From assembly GCF_029227915.1 (NCBI RefSeq), contig NC_079878.1:25071501-25135500 (forward strand): a stretch of 64,000 nucleotides of DNA, read 5' to 3'. Source of the DNA: Hydractinia symbiolongicarpus. Taxonomy: Eukaryota; Cnidaria; Hydrozoa; Anthoathecata; Hydractiniidae. Positions 42,911 to 55,414 of the stretch are shown piece by piece (position 1 is the stretch's first letter; every line of letters begins with the position of its first letter). The position numbers and the translations under genes were made by a program. The notes beneath the pieces were generated by a model. The model was not told the origin of the DNA. It did no database searches and worked only from the letters and a program-made list of their open reading frames with translations.

Positions 42911-44450
42911 ATATATATATACAAAACTTTACAGGTGAACATTATATACACTTAGGAATTTACCGCACACAGCCTAGTTAATTAACCTTTTGAGAAATGC
43001 TGGTTAAGCCACAAGTAACTGTGTTACCTGGCGTAAAATGCTTGGTGGAACAGTTAATACAAATTGAAAACTGTACCACACATTCAGGTGGAGCGCCTTA
43101 GTACAGATGTGCAGTATATCGTAAATCGAGTGAAACACACAACATTTAAGGTGTTTCGGGTGTAATTATATTTATCCTTTAGCTTGAATAAAAACACAAT
43201 TTACATATTGTGCCATGTCATAGCGAAAACAGTCAGCAAACCTTTTTTATTTTTCACAAAATGTTCCCGGTAAAACTTAAAATATATGTACTTTTATCTG
43301 TGGTGCGCCATTAGTATAGGTAAAAAAACCCTTTCAAAAAAACTTTAGCACAACTTCTGTTAAATAGAAACACAGGTAATAGCTTGTCGTTAACACTAGG
43401 CTGAGTGATTAGTACAGATATACTGTGGCGCACATATACGTTTCGATATAATATCCCTTTCCGAAAAATATCCTAACTTTGGTTCAAATAAACAGACAGT
43501 AAACACCCTGTTGTTATCCTACACAGCTAAAACAGTCATTCAGCAATTTTATTTTGCGGAAAAGTTTTTGTAACATTTAAAAATAAAAACACAGTTTAAA
43601 ACCTGTTATTACACTCCTAAAGCAAAAAGAATCCTGCAATAGTTTATGGGAAAAGTTCTTGTGCAAGATCAAACATTAATCGTGAAATCGGATAGCCGTA
43701 ATACATTTTTCCAAAAACTTTACTGCAACTTTGGTTACCCTGCATGACAATAAAAAATTCTTATTTCCAACTGAGCAGAAACTTTAAAATAATAGCAATT
43801 AATTAGACTATTGAGAAATTAAATAAGAAATACATGTTTCAATACATGTTGATGATTGCACAAGAACAGCTTGTCAGAATTTAAAAAGCCTAAAAAAAAC
43901 GTAGACGTTGATGTTAAAGTTAGAATTTAAAACGCCTGGGTAATAACAAATGCAGATGTTGAAAAATTAAATAATAAAACAGGTATGTTGCACATCCATA
44001 TAGGTTTAATACCATTTCAAACCAGACATAATCAACATTCAATGTGGCAGTTTACAAAACGTATAAATCGCGCCAGGTGTTATAGTTACTTGTGACTAAA
44101 CCAGATTAGCTTAAACTTCTGTTAAATAGAAACACAGGTAACAGCTTGTTGTTAACACAAGGCTGAGTGATTTGTACAGGTAGCTATACTGTTTCGCACA
44201 TACATACGTTTCGGCACAATACCCATTTCTAAAAAACTATCCTAACTTCAGTTCAAACAGACAGTTAACAACCTGTTCTTATCCTATGCAGCTAAAACAA
44301 TTTTATATACTTTGTGGAAAATTTTGTAACATTTAAAAATAAAAATGCAGTTTATAACCTGTTTTTACCTTCTCTAAGCAAAAAAACCCCGCAATATTTA
44401 ATGGAAAAAGTTTCTGTTAAAGATTAAAAATTAAACACGGCACTATGATT
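42911..44450 (-). repeat. Interspersed repeat with internal 360-bp direct repeats
   Basis: 43330-43690 and 44080-44445 are diverged direct repeats (both start near TAAATAGAAACACAGGTAA and contain AACATTTAAAAATAAAAA). Parts match, in reverse, 1735-2440. In both loci the repeat leads into the tRNA-like module. No coding potential is seen. Confidence 0.65.
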
Positions 44451-44479
44451 GAGTGTATTATCTCACTCACTGTGTATTA

Positions 44480-44690
44480 TATGTAGAGCTATAGCTAGCT
44501 ATAGCCAGAAAATCTATTTCTTTGTAGCTAGCTAGTTTTATACTAGCCATTATGATATTGCTTGATCTTTTTTATGCTATTAGCTAGCTAGCTCTTCAAT
44601 TCAAGTAGCTCTAGCTAGCTATTTAAGTTCTATTATTATTCCAGCTCAGTCAGTAGTTTTATGCTAGCTAGCCTTAGGTGTGAGTGAGAA
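44480..44690. repeat. TAGC-palindrome patch
   Basis: Repeated TAGCTAGC words (44490-44510, 44525-44538, 44578-44594, 44612-44622, 44663-44673). Function unknown; a similar patch lies at 25.5 kb. Confidence 0.7.
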
Positions 44691-45287
44691 TAAGAAAGGG
44701 TTCATTACATACCCTTTCTTTCTTCGCTTTCTTGAACATAACAAGCCCTTCCGTCAGTTGCAATATGGCTTAGATTGAGTTTGAGGCGCTATGTGTCCGA
44801 GAAAATGTCACGTGATGTTAGTAAAAGTGATTTATGTATCACGTGGCTAAAAAGTGTAGGCAGATTTAACCTAAACTGGAAACGGCACCATTAACGCTTG
44901 GTACCATATTTAAAAAACAACAAAAACTCCATCGCCGTGCTAAAAACATGTTGTCTCGCTCACTAGAAAAATGTACTTGAGAATGACCATATGAAATCGC
45001 TGGGAGACTGGGCCCCAAAACGACGGATTTTTGATATTTTTGATGTATAGGGGGACGGGGCGCGGAAATCGTATAGAAATCCTATATACTCTCCACCGTG
45101 CTTACTTTTTCTTTTATATTTGGCTTATTTAATGAGGAAATGGGCTCCGCTACGCTCCGGGCGCTGACGCGCCCTCCGCTACTCTCCGCAAAAATAAAAT
45201 ATGACGCATTTCTCACAAAGCAGTACGGGATTGAAATGCGGACAAACACCATAACATTAAACGTCGAAAGGGGCAACATTAACGTCG

Positions 45288-46806
45288 AAAGGGGCAACAA
45301 AGCATTGTTGTTGGGGAAAATGCAATTCTGATTCTAGATATGCAGATCGATTGCCTACAGATGTGTTTTTTATACGTTTTACAAAGCCAGGAAATATTAA
45401 GGAAGTAATGACAAACTGGGAGAAGCAGCGAGAAGGTGAAAGAACGGATAAATGTAAACGATGGGTTCATGCTTGTGGTCGAAGAGATTTTTCAAAGTTG
45501 TGTCAAGTGAAGAAGGACACTTACATCTGTTCACTCCACTTTGTTGGGGGAAATGGACCTACTGATGACAATCCTGATCCTTTAATTGCAACTTTATCAG
45601 AAGAGCAATTAAAACAAAAATCTTCTGGAAAGAGAAAAGTACCTAAGTCTAGAACCCCAATATTAAAAAAGAGGGCCAAGCTGCAATATGATAGCCTTGA
45701 AACCAACGAGGACACAGAGGAAAACTTTGACAATGGTGATATGGAGCAAGTTGATGAGGATGATACAATATTTACGAAAAATAAATACACTCAAACCATT
45801 TACGAGAAGACCGTTCTTGGATCAAAAATTGAAAATATTGTGTTGAGAAACAAATTCAAGATAGGGGAAACTTCATTACCATCAATCTGGGTAATCCTAT
45901 GTCACCAGATATTATTTTAAAAGATCAGGACAAGTGTAAGTATTTTATTGGTTTGTATCCAGATGAATTCGATATGTTGTTTAACTTCCTTGGTCCTTCA
46001 AAGTATGAGTTTACACTTACTGGAAACACAGAAATAATGTACTTTCATCTCCAGCATTAAAATCAAAATGTTTAAGTGTAAGAGATCAACTGTTTGTAAC
46101 CTTGTTACGCCTGCGTCGAGGTTTTAATTTGTCATCCCTAGCACATATGTATAGTGTGAGTGATTCATACATTAGTAATATTTTTACAACATGGATAATG
46201 TTTTTATATCAACATTTTAAAGACTACGAAACAGTAATGTTTCCAGAAAGACAGGTTTTTAAGCAATTTATGCCCAAAGTCTTTAAAAAGTTTAAAAACA
46301 TCAGAGCTTCAATTGACTGTACAGAGTTTTTTTGTGAAGTTCCTAGAGATTATGGTTGTCAAGGAAATATGTATTCATCATATAAACACCATACAACAAT
46401 GAAATGTTTAATCGCAGTGAACCTGAATGGTGCAGCTTGTTTCGTATCTGATCTATATGAAGGAAGTGTTGATGATGTCCGTATTTTCAAAACTTGTGGT
46501 CTTTTCAACCCTGGTGATAGCTTTTTAGTGGATAAGGGTTTTACAGTGCAAGATGTACTCCTGTCCAAGCAAGCTACGATTTTCATTCCACCATTTCTTG
46601 GCAAACGTGATTCATTAACGAAAAAAGAAATAATGCTGACCAAAAGGATTGCAAAAGCTGGTATCCACGTAGAAAGATTCAATGAGCGATTAAAGAAGTT
46701 TAGATTGACATGTGGGACAATACCTTTAGTGCTATCCCCAATGGCTTCACAGCTTGTGTATGTTAGTTGCTGTCTTGTTAATTTTCAAGACTGTTTATGT
46801 AAATAA
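45288..46806 (+). pseudogene. ISL2EU transposase (THAP + HTH + DDE_Tnp_4), two frameshifts
   Basis: A THAP zinc finger begins at about 45305 with HCCWGKCNSDSRY, then RWVHACGRRDFSKLC, YICSLHF and DNPDPL. A charged linker follows. After a frame change near 45890: KYFIGLYPDEFDMLFNFLG. After another near 46030: LLRLRRGFNLSSLAHMYSVS (helix-turn-helix) and the catalytic domain with SIDCTEFF (Asp72 of the 234-residue frame 46102-46806), FLVDKGF (Asp144) and HVERFNERLKKF (Glu191), a plausible DDE triad. No ATG lies in frame just upstream of the THAP finger, so an upstream exon is likely. Confidence 0.83.
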
Positions 46807-47409
46807 TATTCTGTACTCAAAACCTACTTTATTTGTCTTCCTTATATGTCCCTTTGCTAAATACATGCGAAAATTAGTACGCTTCTGAACTCGAACTATT
46901 TTCGAAGATGGTAAAGAATAGATTCATTTTTGCGGGAATAAACTTTCGTGAATGGCCCCTTCGAGATATTTCGCGGGTAAAAAGTTTCGCTAATGGAGGA
47001 AAAAGTGGTTCAGAGAAGGACAACAATCTTTGCCCCCTTTTTGAAAAACACGGTTCGCAACGCGAGAGAGACATTGAAACGAGGCTCAAATCAATCAAAT
47101 GTTGATGTTATTGATGTACGGATCAGGATCACTCGTTAGCTTATTATGAATTTACATGAGGTATCCTGTTAATTTTTATGCCGTCTTGATTTGATTGGCT
47201 AATAATGTAAACATCCGTCTCACGTGAGGTAAAGGGTTGGGAAGCAGAACAAAAAGTTCAATGAATGTTTGTCATCTTTATGATACACTAATATTTAAGA
47301 TTTACACAAAAACTACTGAATACAAACATAGGATCCTTAACAACAGGAAAAGCACACTTCCTCAGAAATCGCTACCAACTATTCAATTTTGTATAAATAA
47401 ATAAAAACA

Positions 47410-49240
47410 CTATGCCATATTTACTGATGGTAAAAGATTACGTGGCACACGCTTTAAAACATATTCAGGCACAAGGACACATTTCCAAAATTTATAGCAA
47501 TGTCTTATTATTTCACCTTGAACTTGCTCATCTTGAAAAATGCGCTCAACATGTGGAGGACCAACACCTGAATGTAACACAAAGTCACAATAATTTGCTT
47601 CTGTTAGAAGCAACTGTAGTTGTATCTGATAGTAGTATGCATGTGATTTCCGTAAAAAAAAACTGTTCATTCACTACTTGAAAACCCTGTCGAACTATAG
47701 TTTTAATTGTTTTTCTATTTTCTAGAAGTTCTTGAACACTTCTAGTTTTTAGTATTTTCAAACATTTAACCTCTAAAATTCCAACTAGCTGGTTTTCAGC
47801 AATAATCAACCCAACTGGTGATGCAGCTAAATATGGGTATGCTTTATTAATCCGTAGCCCACTTTTTGTCACGGTTACCTTCATGAATTCTTCATATTTC
47901 TTGACAGCATAAGGTTCTTCATTTATTCCATACAGCATGTCAATTGTTGTAAAATGTTGCTTATGCCAGAATTTATTCCATACCCAGTTATAAAACACTG
48001 TACGATTGTTTACATCGTAAACTCTCTTTCCAAGGTCAGTTACAGTTTTGCATATTGAAGCTGTAATTCTACACCATCTTGATTGATGCCAAAGTTCTGA
48101 ATCACTCTGAAGTTCTGTCCCAGTAATTGAACCAGCATTCTTGTCATCTGGAATAATTAATTTAACTGATTCAATGAGTTCATTTTCAAACTGTTCAGTT
48201 AGACTCGCATAATAATCTGCATCATCAATATAAATTGCAAAGTCTACATAATGAATCTGCAACAAAGTTTCCCACATCGAAAGTTGTTTTTTTGGCGCAT
48301 TATAAACTTGCAAATCAGATACAAAATTATTTGCATCGTCAATAGATATTATTTGTCTGTATCTTTGTGGTCGAGGATCCCAGTTATACTTTTCGCAAGC
48401 TTTTATTCTTTTGCTTGAATTATATGAAACAACATGTAGGGGGGGGGGGGGGGGTAGGGTTTTTAATACGTTTCTTGCCTTTGTTCCATTGATGTAGATG
48501 GTGTAACAATAATCATGTCCATTTTTTGAAACGTAGTCACTTAAGTGCATCAAAACTGCAGCAACATGTGCGCATCTTCCAAGCCCATTTGCCTTGCAGT
48601 TGCATGTAGAAGATTTAATATAACCACTTGCTTTGCTAAGTGACACAAACACTTGAAGAGGTAAATCAGATTTCATTGAGTGATGCACATGTGCTCTAAC
48701 AAAATAGTGGGAATCATCATCAACATTTTGAAGATTTTCAATGAAATTACTTTCCAGAAGATTTCTCCCCTTTCGAAGTGGCTTTGCTGTCACAGTATCT
48801 TCTGCAAAATCATCATTGTCACCCTCAGTCTCTAAAAGATGATCTACTGATTCAACTAGATAGTGATAGACATGACCATAGTTAAACATGGTTGGAATAT
48901 TTAGAGAGGGGAACTCTTTCCAGCCTTGAACAGGAAAAGCATCATCTTTGAAATTTATATTTTGATGTTCTACAACTTTTCCACACTTTTTTAAGTTGTA
49001 CCATTTCCCACCATCGATTTTTGGATCAACTTTGAAATCCAAGAGTGTGGACCCTCTGACTCTTTCTTGCAACTCTGCTTTTTTTCCACATTTTTTTTGC
49101 CCATGACATTCCAGCCAATGCTTTAACTCCACCACCGTACATTCACAAACATCTTTCAAAAGTTTTGCGCCAGGAACATCATCTTCTGTTAGAATAAGTT
49201 CTTGTAGAGGTAAAGCAGCATCCATCTTTCCCCCCGCCAA
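47410..49240 (-). pseudogene. ISL2EU SAP-SWIM-YqaJ nuclease protein
   Basis: The 551-residue frame starts MAGGKMDAALPLQELILTED. A SAP-like DNA-binding helix pair (33-62: CTVVELKHWLECHG, KKAELQERV) comes first, then a SWIM zinc finger (Cys213, Cys215, Cys223, His225 in STCNCKANGLGRCAHVAAVL), a poly-Pro stretch from a long G-run (48439-48455) and a YqaJ nuclease domain in the last third (SRWCRITAS, YGINEEPYAVKKYEEF, LAASPVGLII, VGILEVKC). The catalytic Asp of SPDG is Val. A frameshift near 47640 moves the end (YYYQIQLQLLLTEANYCDFV) to 47670-47410. The nuclease is therefore probably dead. Confidence 0.83.
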
Positions 49241-49290
49241 GCAAACTAATTATTACATGTTTGTCCGCACTTCAATCCCACAATGCCCGA

Positions 49291-49900
49291 TAAAAATAAA
49301 TTGTGACGTCGGCCGGCTGGAGCGCTATTAAATCCATACAAGACGTATGATATACGCAAACAACCTCGCGAATAAAGTATACAAAAGGCTGTCTATCAAA
49401 TTGTGATTTTTGTTACGAAGTTAGTTAGACACGACATATTTTGCTATTCGGATAGACAATGATATTTGTTACGCACTACGCAGTTATTTTTCAAAATTGA
49501 TTTGTGAGATCTTCCTGAACGGAAAATTCCTCGAAATCCGTCTTGGGTGAACCGACTGACAGGAAGAAGAAACGCAATGGCTATTCATACGTGACCGTAC
49601 TTTAATATTTTTTTTCTATTCTTACGTAACTCTCACGTACTTTATTATTTTTTTCTATTCGTACGTGACACTCACGTACTTTATTATTTTTTTATTTTTT
49701 TCTGTATCTGCGATTTTCTATATCTTTTCTTCGTACGTAAAATCTTTTCTTTCCCGTTTCATTAAAAAAGATTTTTTATACTTAGCATAAAATTTCAATT
49801 TGTTATGAAGAAAGTTTTAGTAGTAGAAACCAGCCTTTTCAGCTTCATTACAATTTCAATTGCAAAAAGACGCGAATAGGACTTGTATGCTGAAGGAAGA
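49291..49900. repeat. Minisatellite with TACGT words; no gene
   Basis: At about 49575-49750, units of roughly 55-60 bp (CTATTCGTACGTGACACTCA-CGTACTTTATTATTTTTTT) recur three to four times. The CGTACG words resemble those at the ends of the MITE at 36.4 kb. The remaining sequence may hold the promoter of the PHD gene, but no element is recognisable. Confidence 0.6.
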
Positions 49901-49902
49901 AG

Positions 49903-51632
49903 ATGGAGGTCGGACAGAGTTTTTCGAGCTTCGAGCAGTTAAATGAAGCAATTTGTAGTCATGAAAAATCTAATTATATTCAACTTTATGTCAGGAGTTC
50001 TCGTTCTATAGAGAGCGCAGCTAAACATGCAACGAAAAAAAAGTGTAATACAAACCTAAAATTCTCTGAGATTGATTATTGGTGTATTAATGGTGGCAAG
50101 AAATTTTTATCCATTTCAACTGGAAAACGTCCAAAACAATCGTGAGTATTATAGAACTGAATCTATATGCGTCATAATCAAGTTCTATTTTTTAAGATGG
50201 GTATCTCGATGATAGTCTATGATTTTCGTTTCATAGTAAAGTTAAAAAATATATTTCGTTTACATAACATTTATCTATTATTTAGCTACCTTGATATCAA
50301 CAACATCTTCGTCAGCAGTTGTACGTAACTGCGGTATTGAAACTTCTTCTTTACTGGTTTCTAAAAAACGTAAGTTTGTTTTTGATTGGGTGTCCCCACT
50401 CTCCAGTGGAGGATTCGAAGTATCGTATGTAGAGAAAGGATGTTGTGTGGGTAAAGGGATGACCTAAGAAACAAAGGCTTCATCAGACGGATAGGCCTTG
50501 TTTCTTATACCGCTTTCTGCTCGAGTAGTGAAATTGATCCATGATAGAATCAAAACCACCGACCTGGCGTAAGCGGTCGGTCATTATGAAGGGTCTGTTT
50601 ATAACGAATGGGTTAACTCTATATAATTCTTTCTCGGTTTGTTTGTTGGCCATGTTTAACATATTTGATCAGTGATTGATAACAAACCACGTGCGATTAT
50701 TAGCGAGGAGAAATGGAAAGGGAAAAAATGTGCTGTCTTGTTGCTAAAGAAGACTAAGTCACGTGATTTTATGGGTAAATTTAGTTGGTAGGTGAAAGGC
50801 ACCTGTAATAATGAGATTTTAATTGGTTGAGAGCACCACTGTTACTTGTTTTTTATTCAGCTCCAACTATTTCAAACACCTTTTCTGAGGTGAAAGGTGT
50901 AAAAAGCCTTGTTGAATCGAAGCCATTTGAAGATAATAACGATTCGAATTTTAACCGTAAGTACTATAGTCTATAATTCTCTGCAATTTTTTAATTTTAG
51001 CGTATTGTTATATAAAAAATAATTCTTAATTTAGGGTTCTTCCTCATCAAATTGCCCCAAAAATGTGCAAAAAAGGAAGACCGAAAGGGATTTATAAGCT
51101 ATTGGCCTGCCCAACAGAAAAACAAAAGAAAAGATGGTACCATTCGTTAATTTGCCGACCAATAAAAGTAATTAAATGTTAGTTGTAGAAACTTCATTTT
51201 ACTAAGCTTTTTTGTGTATACTCTTTATTTATCATTTTATATTTCTTTATTTTTAGTAATGTTAGAATGGGTACTAAAAGAAAAGACTACAGCAGACATT
51301 CCAGTCATATTATCTGGAAAGAAAACAATTACCCTGGAAATGATGCAGACAGAATTTCATCCAAAACTGTCTGATCAAGACAACATCGATTTATCGATGA
51401 TCCAACACTTGTGTGGTAAAGCTGCGTGGAAGCATGTTATAAAAAACACAAAAAATAAGAAATGGTTTTGCGAAGTTTGCAAAAACGATCTTTCCGAGGA
51501 AACGTATGTGGGATGTGATGGTTGTCTGTGCTGGTGCCATCTATCTTGTATTGGCAGAACAAAAATGCCATATTCCATATTCTTTGGAGAGAAACCTCCT
51601 TTTTTCATTAACATCTCTGTCTTAAAAGGCTA
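49903..51632 (+). CDS. PHD-finger protein with N-terminal FAR1/ZSWIM-like domain, multi-exon
   Basis: Exon 1 (49903-50141) begins MEVGQSFSSFEQLNEAICSH and ends YWCINGGKKFLSISTGKRPK at a GTGAGT donor, resembling the N-terminal domain of ZSWIM3/FAR1-type proteins. Candidate exons 50286-50369 and 50861-50956 have GTAAGT donors and agree in phase. Exon 51035-51177 has the KLPQKCAKK / GRPKGIYKLLACPTEKQKKR segment, split by a frame change in an A-run near 51070. The last exon from 51258 ends in a PHD finger (WFCEVCKNDLSEETYVGCDG, CHLSCIGRTKMP). The phase of the first junction does not fit. It may be a host gene or part of a decayed Mutator-like element. Confidence 0.55.
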
Positions 51633-51884
51633 GTTATATCTGCATTGCGATGTAGTTACTCCTATTCTCCTTCTTTAAAACTGAGTCCTGGCATTTTTCT
51701 GCAACTCCAGTTCATATAGTCTACCTTTCTCTGTGAGACTTCTTGCTCAAACTGGTCTTCCATTAGTGGAGGACATACTAACTGTCTAGGTTGTGTGAAA
51801 TTGTGTACTATAGTTGGGTTTTTTTGTATCTTGTTTTAGAGTCTTGGATCGTATACGATATTCTTGTGTGACTATATACAAATC

Positions 51885-53424
51885 CTTGTCAGTAAAAATC
51901 CTCACAGTAGTTTTGTTTGTTCTGCTGTAACAGTGCCTGATATATCTGTTCATTTATTTGAGCAAAATGACATATGTGTCTTTGGAAAGATCCAGGGCAG
52001 CAAATAATGTGGATACGCAATGCCGGTTTGTCGTAGGCTTCATATTTTGTGGCTCTTTTAATTGCAAACGGTCACACACATTATGCATTGAATGCCAGCC
52101 TGAAACATGGTTGTCTGATAACCTGGTTGACGGGAAAACATATTGATTGTCCCTTCTCACACCACAAGCACATGTCACTTCCGAATCACGCAAAATGTCG
52201 ATAGCAGCGATAGTGTCTTCGGTTATAAGTAACGGCACTAGATTATTGTTTCCCTTACTAGTTAAATATGTGAGTTTCAAGGAATCAACCATCATCCTGT
52301 CAAGTTCATCCATAGAATCTTTCCTCTGCTTATCAGTCCACTTGTTGCATTTCTCATCGTTCCACTCCGCAATGGGAAGTCTAGCAGGCTCTCCACCTCT
52401 TCGTCCACTTATTACGGTTAGCACTATCTCGGAGCTGAACAAACATGGATTCGTCAAAAAGCGTACATTTGTCACTTGTTAGGGACTTTATAGTTAAAAG
52501 GACTTCGTTTCTCACCAATGTCACATCAGCTCATTTGGGAGATTCTCTGGACGTCACAAGTTCATTCGGCGCCGCTTATTTAGTTCTTACTGTGAATCTC
52601 AAAGATAAAATCTTCCCGTAGTTCAAGGACGTCAGTGCATGACACCACTTCCTTAGTTTCGTCATCCATAGACTTAGCCATGTAAACAGCTTTCATCACC
52701 TTTACGATCTCTTTATCAAATGCAGTGATTTTGTTTCAAACCGGGCTTTAATTTCCCATCATCTGTTGTCGAGTATAATCAATGGCTTCTCTAAGACCAT
52801 CAAAATTACATCTTAAAAACATATCATTACCATTGTTGTAACGAGCAGTGAGTCCAGGTCTTTCCTTGAAATGCAAATGAAGGTGCCCCAATCGCCCCAT
52901 CTCGAGCCTAACTGTTTTCTTCACTTGCGCAGCTTTGTCTGTTTTTCTTTTTGTTCGCCAATAAATTACAGATCCAACCTTCAATAATTCCCGTCAAGAT
53001 CCTCACTCTCTGGGACGGATAGTAATGACGTTGGTACACTAATAATGCTGCGGCAATGATTTTTCTGACATCTTTTTAAATATTTGCTAAATCCTCTGGT
53101 TGCAATAAAGGCATTGCAGGAGCCACATGAGTTTGTACTTTTCCATTTCAATCCTTTTCTTTCTCGTTGATAGATAGGATTTTCAGACCGTGCCTGCTGG
53201 TTGTTGTAGCACAGGATTCTTTCCCTTCCAAATTGGTTGAATTCTCCAATCCTCTGCCGCGTTAATAAACTCATGGCGTGATTTACCCTTGGCTTCAGTT
53301 CATGACAAAGTCCTATGTGCCTTGAGAGTTTAGTCTGCATTCTTCTACAAAAAATGCAATTTCTTTCGGACGCTTTCCCTTTCTCTCTCTGCGTTGTTGA
53401 CTTTATTTTCTTAAAAAAGAGCAA
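51885..53424 (-). pseudogene. Crypton-like tyrosine recombinase with zinc fingers
   Basis: 53424-52981: CIFCRRMQTKLSRHIGLCHE and CGSCNAFIATRGFSKYLKRC, paired C2H2-like fingers. 52984-52748: a basic segment. 52475-51954: VLTVISGRRGGEPARLPIAE with a catalytic-type Arg, NLVPLLI, FPSTRLSDNHVSGWHSM, TTNRHCVSTLFAALDLS. Then, past a frameshift, HICHFAQINEQIYQALLQQN with a candidate nucleophile Tyr near 51920. This R..H-x-x-R..Y layout fits the tyrosine-recombinase-derived proteins common in cnidarians and sponges. At least three frameshifts or stops break it. Confidence 0.68.
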
Positions 53425-55410
53425 ACGCCAAAATGCCTAAGGTCACAACTCTTTTTAATGCACATGAATGAAACATCATTAATGAAAAGGATCCGCACAC
53501 CAAAGTACTGTAACATTTTAGTGTATTGTAATCTTACACGGTCATAATTAATTCTAGTGAAAAAACATACCTTGAGGGGTTTCTTTCCACAAGAGTTCAA
53601 GGTAGTTGTTTTGGCACTTAGGTTAGCGACATTGGTTATGAAGGGAAGAAGTTCTTTATTTAATTCCTAAAATAGAAAATTTGCACACTGTAGAAGAGCA
53701 GGGAAGGCATAGTATAGAAGCAACATTATAGACCAATTGGTATGAAATAACACATCTAGCACTTAAATTAGTTAAAAAAAGCCAGACTTTAGCAGGGTCA
53801 AGCTCACATACCAACAGATTGATTATGCTAAAATGATAGATTTTGTTGCAAAGACTGAACTAGATTGGTACCAGGCTTGCGAAGTTTATAAGTATATAAA
53901 ATAAGTTTTAATAAAATATGTATTTTGCCAAGAATTTGCTACTCTTAAATGGATACAATGTTGTGTACCTTTTTAATCTCTTCATTAGCACTGTCTTCAT
54001 TTTTTGAGTTTGTGTTTAGAATGGACAGGTCAGCGTCAAAAGAACATAGTCATTGGAAATTGACTTTTGACAATTCTGAAATGTAAAATAAACATGATAA
54101 AACACTCACAATTGATATCTTTTAAACCTCTTAAACAATTTCGATTTAATTAAATTTTTTTAATCAAATTTTAAATTCCAGCCGCCATCTGAAAATGTAA
54201 CAATTAGTGTTTTATTATCGTTATTGGATAAACTTACCAATTGACCAAATAGGAAAAGAGAACACCTCATTATTGGTGGAATCATCAGAATAATCAAATC
54301 AAGAGAAATTTTGATATAATTGTCACAATCCTTGCTTCTCTGTGTGATTATTTTATAATCTGCCATGTAACTCTAGAGTTAAAAAAAGTCATAATTGTAA
54401 GCCGTGTGGACAAAAAAGAAAATGAGGAAGAGATTTGAAATTTGAAATTTTCAAAACTAATAAAAAATGAAATTTACCTTCACACTGGGCATAACTGGAT
54501 AGATTTTTTAGACAGATTCAAGAACTTCGCTCAACTTAATTAATGAAAGAACAAAAAATAGTATCAATCTGCACCTTTAAAGGCATGTAAACATGCAAGA
54601 TCGTTCTGACATCAACGCAAAAAGCTTACCAATTTTGTATCCACTGGTGACGATTGATTAATCTGCAGTGGACTACATGAGACAATTCCTTCTTCAGCAG
54701 CCTTATTTTTATTTTTGATTTCTTTAAGTCCCTTGCCTCACTTCCCTATTCGAAGTTGCGCATAAAAAGTGAAGACATCCTGCATTGTACAAAGTAGCTT
54801 TAAAACCCACAACAACAAAACACTAATGATTTTGTACCCGCGATATGCAACGATTATTTTTCGTCAACTTTCTTTTCTTTTAGTCTCTCCGTATCCTCCT
54901 TTGACTCACTTTCCTGTGCTTAATTTTATATATAAGGAATGTTAACATAGGCTGAATAGGCTTTTTCTAGCCATTAGAACGCATAAATTAAGGTCTGGAG
55001 AAGAATTATAAAAGACAGAACAGTTTTTTAAGGTATGTTTTACGTATGATGTGGTAGACAACTGCTTCAAAAAATTAAACTTTGCCTGCCACACACGGAC
55101 GGAATTAACGTATTATTATATAGATTATTATACAGAGAGAGAGAGAGAGAGAGAACCTTGGCTGGAACGCTGGTTATATCCTCATTATATAGGTGATATG
55201 TTAAAAAATCCAAAATTTTGCTGATTTTCTACCAATATTTGAAATTTAAAAAACTTGTACTCTGCAAATTTATTGGGTGCAAAAACGGCAAAATACCTTG
55301 TCTGTCCAATTTTTTATGTTCTGTAAAAATCTGGCTTAGTGAGACAACGAATTACAAAATGCCTTAACAGACAAGGTATGGACTTGACCATAAAATAGAT
55401 TTAAAGGAAC
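53425..55410. other. No gene seen; (GA)n microsatellite
   Basis: AT-rich DNA with a (GA)n run at about 55135-55154. Short ORFs, for example 53600-53403 and 54366-54160 on the minus strand, have no recognised domain. The first may be an extension of the recombinase gene. Confidence 0.4.
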
Positions 55411-55414
55411 TAAA

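Larger units (their letters stand above)
45205..49290. mobile_element. ISL2EU-type DNA transposon with both genes
   Basis: The ends carry inverted matches (GGGATTGAARTGCGGACAAA at 45228-45247 and its complement at 49250-49269), extending outward with lower identity. The interior has a plus-strand THAP/DDE_4 transposase and a convergent minus-strand SAP-SWIM-YqaJ protein. This is the gene pair known for ISL2EU elements. Both genes carry frameshifts, so the copy is inactive but young enough to read throughout. The exact ends and the TSD could not be fixed. Confidence 0.8.
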
